From contig NZ_JAPDNR010000001.1 in NCBI RefSeq assembly GCF_025989125.1, positions 3,764,301-3,828,300 on the forward strand: a stretch of DNA of 64,000 nucleotides, read 5' to 3'. This DNA comes from Chitinophaga nivalis (lineage in GTDB: Bacteria; Bacteroidota; Bacteroidia; Chitinophagales; Chitinophagaceae). Numbering within the stretch: position 1 is the stretch's first letter; each line of letters begins with the position of its first letter. The notes under the pieces are model-generated. The model worked only from the letters and a program-made list of their open reading frames with translations, made no database searches and was not told where the DNA came from. The position numbers and the translations under genes were made by a program. This document shows, piece after piece, positions 26,001 through 35,000 of the stretch.

Positions 26001-29000
26001 GCCGATGTCTGGACGTTGTATCATTCGTATGTGTTTGATTTCAGTGTATGGGAAATATGGGGTGCTTTGCTGCATGGCGGCCGGTTGTTAATACCTTCCG
26101 ATGAACAGGTACATGACCCGGTTTTATTCTATGAACTATGTGCTACCGGCGGCGTGACCATCCTGAACCAGACCCCGCATGCCTTCTATCAGTTTGCAGA
26201 TACAGCAGTACAGCAGGCAAGCTGGCTGACACATGTACGTTATATCATCTTCGGTGGAGAAGCGCTGCAATTACCACAGTTAAAAACGTGGTACAGCCGT
26301 TATGCCGATACCGTACCGCAGCTGGTGAATATGTACGGCATTACCGAAACCACGGTGCATGTGACCTTCCAGGCACTGCGCGCTGACGCATTGGACCGTG
26401 GCTCACTGATAGGCGTACCATTACCGGATTTATCTACGTATATACTGGACCGTTATTTAAGACCGGTGCCGCAAGGCGCCTTGGGAGAATTGTATATAGG
26501 CGGAGCGGGGGTATCCCGCGGATACCTGCACCAGCCGGCGTTAACAGCAGAACGGTTTATCGCGAATCCATTCCGCACCGCCGCAGAAACGAACGCCGGT
26601 AGCAACAGCCGGTTGTACCGCACGGGCGATCTCGTTCGTTCCCTGCCGGATGGCAGTCTGGAATACATCGGTCGTAACGACTACCAGGTGAAGATCCGTG
26701 GGTATCGTATCGAGCTGGATGAAATCACGGCACGTTTATCTGCCTACCCGGGTATCCGGCAATCGGTAGTAATCGCGAAAGAGAAAGAAGGGAACCGTTA
26801 CCTGGCAGGTTATTATGTATCAGATAATGCCTTAGACGCGCTGGCAGTTTCAGCTTACCTGAGCGCTTACCTGCCGGCCTACATGTTGCCGTCGGCATGG
26901 GTGCATTTGCCGCAACTGCCGCTGACGGTGAATGGTAAGCTGGATACCGCTGCTTTGCCCGATCCTGCTTTTGCGGGCACGGGAAATTATGTAGCGCCTG
27001 CAACGGTGATAGAGCAGCAGCTATGTACTATTTATGCAACCGTATTGGGACTGGCTCCGGAAACCATCAGTGTACAGGATGATTTCTTTAGCCTGGGCGG
27101 CGATAGTATCATCGCTATCCGACTGGTGAGTAAAATCAATCAATCCTTTCCAGGTCGGGTGAAGGTGAAAGATGTATTCACCCACAGGCATATACGTGCT
27201 TTGGGTAATTATCTGCAAACGCAGGATCATTACTATAAAGAGGAGATATATGTACCATTCAGCCTGTCTGATAAGGCAGCCTATGAAAATAGCCTGGATC
27301 TGACAGCGGTAGCCGACATCTATCCGGCCGGTTATCTGCAGATGGGGATGCTGTTTGAATCTGAACAGGGAGAGCGGGGTACCTATCATGATGTATTCCG
27401 GTACAGGATCAATCAGGTATTTGAGCGGGAACGGTTTGTTCGCATCTGGCAACAGCTCATGAAAAAGCATGCCTTGCTGAGAGCGGCCTTCCGGCTTTCA
27501 CCGAAAGGATATGACTGTATCGTTTACCAGGAGGTAACGCCGGAGATATTGGTTTACCGGGATCGCAATCCGGAAGAGATCATCAGAGAGGAGCAAGGGC
27601 ATGATTTTGATTTTGCCCGACCAGGATTATTCAGATTATTGATCAATGAGCTGGGAGATAGTTACGACTTTATCTTTTCTTTCCATCATGCCATCGCTGA
27701 CGGCTGGAGCATTGCCTCACTGGTCAATGAACTGATTGTGGCGGATGTGAGCAATGAGCCGGTGAAAGCAGATGCCGGGCTGCATTATGGCGAGTTTGTA
27801 GCCCGGGAACAAGCGGTACTCAATGATCCGGCAGTGGAATCGTTTTGGAAGCATTATCTGGCCGACTTACAGCTGGAGCCAGTGAGCTGGAAAAACGGTG
27901 ATACTTTTTCAGAGAATGGTTTGTATACAACTGCACTAGTAATAGAAGAAGTGAAAACCCGCCGGTTGCTGGCGTTGGCAAAGTCCCTGCAGGTGAATGC
28001 GGATACCGTATTTATTTATTTGTATCAGCAAACCTTGTCTCTGTTTTTACAACAGCAGGAGCTGGTTATGGGGTTGGTAGTCAACAACAGGTTGGAAAAA
28101 GAAGGAGGGGACCGTTTGTTTGGCCTCTTCCTGAATACCATTCCTTACCGCTATAAAGTGAATCAGGGCTTCCCGGATCATGCAACGGCCATCAGGCATA
28201 CGCAGTTGCAGCAACTGGAACTACATGCCTACAAGGCATATCCCTACGCAAAAATGAAGTCGCTGGTGGGAGAAGAGTTGTACCAGTTTGCCTTCAACTT
28301 TGTACACTTCCATATTTTCAGTGAAAGCATCGATAACATAGCGGAAGGTTCCGGCTATGAGAAATCAAATATTCCTTTTGTACTGAATGTTTCCCAGTAT
28401 GGCGATAAAGGATTCACGCTATTGCTGACGGCACATGATGAAGTAACCGGTCAGGCACAGCTGGATTACTTTATGCGTTATCTGGACCGCAATATCGATA
28501 GCTTACTGGATAACCGTTATGATTTTAAACTGTTGCAGGATACGGATTACGATACCATCGTGCGCAACTGGAGCCGGCAGGCGGCCGGAGAAGTAATACT
28601 GGGAACCATTCATCAATTGTTTGAACAACAGGTACGTAGCACACCGGATGAAATAGCGCTGGTGTATGGCGATGTACAACTGAGTTATCAGCAACTGAAT
28701 GAACAGGCCAACCAGCTGGCAGCTTATCTTACCGCTACCTATAAGGTGCAGCCGGATGATCTCATCGCCTTGTATCTGGATCGTTCTGCATCGATGCTGA
28801 TAGCGATGCTGGCAGTGTTGAAGGCAGGTGGGGCTTATGTACCCATAGATCCTTCCTATCCGCAGGATCGCAGTCATTATATTCTGCGCGATACTGCGGC
28901 AAAAGTTATTTTGACAGATGAAAAATATTCATCTGCCTTAACCGGCATAGCAGGTGATATCCCTGTTGTAGCTACCGACAGTGTAGCGTTCCGGCAGTTG

Positions 29001-32000
29001 TTGTTGTCTTACAAAAATACAAACAGACAAACGGAGGTACACCCGTATCACCTGGCCTACGTGATTTATACCAGTGGTACTACAGGCCATCCCAAAGGTG
29101 TGATGATTGAGCATAATAGCGTGGTACAGCTGGCCGCTGCACAGGGACGTACTTTCGGATTCATTCGCAATACAGCCGGTTACCGGCATCAGCGTTGTCT
29201 GTGGTACGCCAGTTATGTATTTGATGCACATGTGTGGGAAGTGTATGCGCCTTTGCTTTTCGGACATCGGTTATACGTGGCGGAAGAGGCGATCCGTATA
29301 GACATCGTGCAGTTGCAACAATATGTGCAGGCGCATGCAATTGACCTGGCAACCATACCACCGGCGTTACTGGATAAAACCAACCTGTTACCCTTACAAA
29401 CGCTGATAGTGGCCGGAGATGTGACGCCTGCCGGTGTGATGGAACGTTACCGGGAACAGGGGATAGCTGTGGTAAATGCCTACGGCCCAACCGAAGTAAC
29501 CGTTTGTGCTACCTTACATCAGTATGAAAGAGGTAGCAGCAACCGTAATATCGGCCGGCCTTTACCCCATGTGACGGTGTATGTGCTGAATAAAGATTTG
29601 CTGCCGGTACCTGTGGGCGCCCCAGGCGAATTGTACATTGGCGGTGCGGGAGTGGCACGTGGTTATCTGCACCTGCCGGAACTCAGTAAGGAGCGGTTTA
29701 TCAGTAATCCATTATTGCAACATGGTGAACGACTGTATAAAACAGGTGACCTCGTTCGTTTCCTGCCGGATGGCAGCCTGGAATATATCGGCCGTAACGA
29801 TGTGCAGCTCAAGATCCGTGGTTATCGTATTGAACCGGAAGAAATAGCCAACAGGTTGCTATTGTATACCGGCATTAAAGCCGCAGTAGTGCTGGCGAAA
29901 GAGCCGGCCAATAGAACCGGCAGTTACCTCGTTGGTTATTATACGGCAAATCATCCGGTAGCAGACACGCTGTTGTCGCAGTGGCTGCAGGTAACACTGC
30001 CGGACTATATGATTCCTGTTGCATGGGTGCATCTCGATAAAATGCCTTTAACGGTAAATGGAAAGCTCGATAAGAAAGCTTTACCGGATCCGCAGGTGAC
30101 AGGTAAAGTGGCCTATGAGGCGCCGGAAAATGAGCTGCAAAAACTGCTGTGTGATATCTATGGGCAGGTACTGGGTATCGACCCTGCTGTGATAGGTATT
30201 CAGGATGACTTTTTCAGACTGGGCGGAGATAGTATCATCAGTATACAGCTGATCAGCAGCATCCGGCGACAGGCAGGTATACAGGTGAATGCCGGAGATA
30301 TTTTCAAACACCGGACGATCGCTGCATTGTACGATTATGTGATGGCAAAAGATAATAGCAGTATACAACCAGTCAGTACAGAACAAGGGCTGCTGACGGG
30401 CGAAGTACCGCTCCTGCCTGTACAGCAATGGTTTTTCGACCAGGTGACAAAAGGTTTGTTCCCGGCGTTCCATCACTGGAACCAGTCTTTTATGCTGCAG
30501 GTACCACCACTGGACAAAGCAATACTGGCACAAAGTATCAGTTGCCTGATCGCTTATCATGATGCATTACGATTAACATTTTTCAAAACAGCACATTATC
30601 AGCAGGCATATAGTGGTACCCTTGCGCCGGTAAATATCCACTACGCCAACGTCAGTGATTTATCCGCAGTTGCAATAACCGATATCCTGACCGGCTGGCA
30701 AAACCAGTTTGACCTGTTTAACGGGTATGTGCTGCAAACCGGTTACCTGGATGGTTATGCGGATGGCAGTGCCAGGATCTTCTTTGCATTCCACCACCTG
30801 GTAGCGGATACTGTGAGCTGGCATATTCTCTCGGATGACCTGCAGAAAATCTATCATTATTTATCTGAAAACAAACAGGAAACGACTGCTCCGTTGCCGC
30901 TGGCAGTAGCAGTACTGGGTCCTAAGAGAACCAGTTACAGACAATGGAGCCAGGCTATCAGCGCTTACAAACAAACGGAACAATTAACAGCACGCAGGTA
31001 CTGGCAGGACACGACGGCAGCTATCGCAGATAATAACGCTGTACTGCAGAAGCAGGCAACCGCCTCCTGGCATAACGCTGCACTGGAACTGGATGAACAG
31101 ACAACAGGTTTACTGTTGCGGGAAACCGGTAAGGCGTATCATACACAGATCAATGATATTTTACTCAGCGCATTAGGACTGGCTTTATCTTCCCTTACCG
31201 GAAACAGTCAGCATGATGTATTACTGGAAGCACACGGAAGAGAAGAGATGGCTCCGGAACTGGATATTACCGGAACCGTGGGATGGTTTACCACCATGTA
31301 TCCGGTAAGGCTGGACACCAGTGGAAAAGACACCGGCGAGATTGTGGTGGCCACCAAGGAGATGTTGCGGCGGATACCATTCCATGGCCTGGAATATGGC
31401 GCATTGCTGGGTTACACCAGTCAGGATTTGCCGGTCGTGAGTTTTAACTATCTGGGCCAGTTTGAAAAACGGGAGATAGCCGCGGAAGCAGCATGGCGTA
31501 TCAGCAGCGACGCTGCAGGTAGTACCACTGATGCGGCCAACAAACGTAGCGATGTGCTCAGTATTACCGGCGCCGTTACAGATGGACAGCTCCGTTTCGA
31601 CATCGCTGCCCGTTTGCCAGCACCATTGTTGCAGACGTTCCTGCAGGCCTATCAGGAAAGCCTGGAGCGTATGATTGTCAACCTGAGTCAATATACCAGA
31701 ACTTATCTCACCCCAACAGACATCGGTGACGTGATAGCTGCCAGCTATCTGAACAGGTTGCAGGCATCACAGGAGATATCCGCGGTTTATCTGGCGAATA
31801 GTCTGCAGGAAGGATTTATCTATCATTCCCTGCATCAGGGGGATACCGATGACGCCTACACTGTGCAGCTGATATGGGATTATAAAAATGTATTGCAGGT
31901 GCCGCAACTACGCCATGCATGGGAGCTGGCCCGGGATAAATACAGCGCGCTGCGGCTGCGGTTTGCATGGGAAGCCGAACTGGTGCAAATAATAGATAAA

Positions 32001-35000
32001 GGTGGAGAGAACGACTGGCGTTTTACGGATTTATCTGCAGCAGCACCAGCAGCACAGGACGCGGCTGTCCGTGATTTGCTGGCAGCCGACCGTGCCACTT
32101 CCTATCAGCTGGATGCCGGTAATCTCTTCCGGATCTACCTGATAAAAAGAAACGAACAGCATTATACAACGGTATTCAGTTGTCACCACGCCATCCTGGA
32201 TGGCTGGAGTACGCCGCTGCTGATCAATTTTGTACATGATACTTATCTGCAATTGCTCAGTAAAGGGGTTGCAGCCGTGAAAAAAGATAAAAGCTATGAA
32301 GCGGCGCAACAGTACCTGCAGCAGCATCGGGCCGATAATGCAGCTTACTGGAAAGCCTATACGGCGCAGATAGAAAACAGAGAGGAGCTGGGAGGATTGT
32401 TGAAGGAGGAGCAGAAACATGTGGTATTAGCTACTTACCGCCACATCAAACAGTCGGAAGAACAACAATTAATCATTGAGGGAGAACGTTTGAAACGCTT
32501 GTCAGATTTCTGTGCGGAACATGGCTTTACACCGAATGCCTTACTGCAGTACTGCTGGCATAAGCTACTCAGTGTATATGGCAGAACAGATACGACTGTA
32601 ACAGGGATGACCGTATCGGGTAGAAGCCTTGTGATTGATGACATCGAACAGTCTGTCGGATTGTATATCAATACGCTGCCGGTCATACTGCAACACGGCG
32701 CTGCTACAGTGGTAGATGCCATCCGCGAACTGCAGGTGTTTATCAATGAAGCCGGCAACCGGAGTGATGTGAATTTGTCTGGGTTACAGAAAAACGGAGA
32801 GCGGTTATTCAACAGCCTTTTTGTTTTTGAAAACTATCCGGTACCGGAAAGCCGCAGTGCTGATCATACATTGGTGCTGGAGTTTAAACAATCGGTCGAA
32901 AAGCTGGATTATCCACTGGCGGTTATTGCCCATAAATCTTCCGACGCACTTGTAGTCAGGTTGCAGTATGCGGGTGAACTTTTTGCTGTGGAAAAAATAC
33001 AGCAGTTACTGGCAGGTATGGAAGGATTGGTAGATCAGCTGATACAAACAGCAGATGTACATACCCATGAACTCAGTTATCTCAGTCGTGCGCAGCTCCG
33101 GCAGGTGATGCAGTGGAGCGGTACCGGAAAAACATATACGGTAGATAAAACATTACCGCAACTGTTTGAAGAACGGGCATTACAGACGCCTGATAATATG
33201 GCGGTCGTTTTTGGTACGCGGCGGCTCACCTATGCGGCACTGAATGAACGGGCCAACAGGCTGGCGCACTATCTGAAAGCAACCTATCACCTGCAACCGG
33301 ATGATCTGGTTGCGATGCTGATGGACAGATCCGAAAACCTGCTGGTCACGATACTGGGTATATTAAAGGCAGGTGCTGCCTATGTGCCGATGGATATCGG
33401 ATTCCCGGATGAAAGGATTAGTTATATCCTGTCAGATACCGCGGCGAAAGTACTGATTACAGAAGAACGGCAGGCCGAGCGGATACACACCCTGACAGCA
33501 GAAAATGCATTGGCAGTGGTGGTGGCCGATACGCCATCTTTCCAGACGCTTTTGCAGCAAAATTATGCGGCCGATAATGTACAAACAACCCTTCAGCCAA
33601 CAAATCTGGCCTATATTATCTATACCAGTGGTACCTCCGGCAGGCCGAAGGGCGTTATGCAGGAACATCGTAATGTACCCCGGTTGGTAACCGCTATGCA
33701 GGCATTATATCATTTTAATGAAAAGGATGTATGGTCTTTGTTCCATTCCTATGTGTTTGATTTCAGTGTATGGGAAATCTGGGGCGCCTTGTTGTTGGGC
33801 GGCAGCCTGGTGATTCCTTCACAGGAACAGATCAGGGATCTGGAGCAATTGTATGCATTGTACCTGAAAGAAGGCGTGACGGTATTGAACCAGACGCCCA
33901 ATGCTTTCTATCCTTTTATTGAAATCGCGGTAAACAAAAGGGAACGATTGAATAGCCTGCGTTGTGTGATGATCGGTGGGGAGACACTCAATCCGATACA
34001 ACTGAAACCGTGGTATACCAACTATTCCGATACGGCGCCGCAACTGGTAAACGTATATGGCATTACAGAAACGACCGCGTTAAGTACCGGGTTCAAAATC
34101 AGTAGTGCGGTGTTGCACAAGGGATCTTTGATTGGTACGGTCATCCATGATCAGTATACTTATCTGCTGGACGATTATCTGCGCCCTGTACCACCCGGCG
34201 CAACAGGAGAACTTTATATTGGTGGTGCGGGCATGAGCAGGGGATATCTCAACAGTCCGGACCTGACGAAAGAACGTTTCATCCCTAATCCATTCCAGTC
34301 TGCCGCTGAAAAGGCGCTGGGGCATAATGGAATACTGTATAAATCAGGTGACCTGGCGCGTTACGTGGGAGAGGGTATATTGGAATACGTGGGAAGAAAT
34401 GATTTTCAGGTAAAGATACGGGGATACCGTATTGAGCTGGGAGAGGTAGAAGCGGCCCTGTCATCTTATCCGGGTATCCGCCAGTCGGTGGTATTGGTGA
34501 AAGAGCAACGGGAGATCAATAATAAATATCTCGCGGCTTATTATGTGGCGGAAACAGTCATTGAGCGAAAAGCATTGCTGGATCATCTTAAACAGTTACT
34601 ACCGGAATACATGTTGCCTGCAGCGCTTATACACCTGACCAGTTTACCACTCACCATCAATGGTAAAGTAGATACGCCAGCATTGCCGGTACCGGATTTG
34701 ACGGAAAGCCAGGAGTACCAGGCGCCCGAAAATGAGATGCAGGAACAGCTCTGTGATATTTTCGCAGAAATACTGGCACTGGAAGCAGATAAGATCAGTA
34801 TTGATGATGAATTTTTTCAACTGGGCGGTAATAGTATTATGGCCATCCGGTTGGTGAACACCATCAACAGCCGGTTTCATGTAACCATAAAAATTGCGGC
34901 CATTTTTGTAGCCCGTACCGTCAGACAACTGGCGCTGAAAATACATGAAGACAGAGACAACAACCGTATTATCATCAAGCTGAACAAAGCTGTTGGCAAG

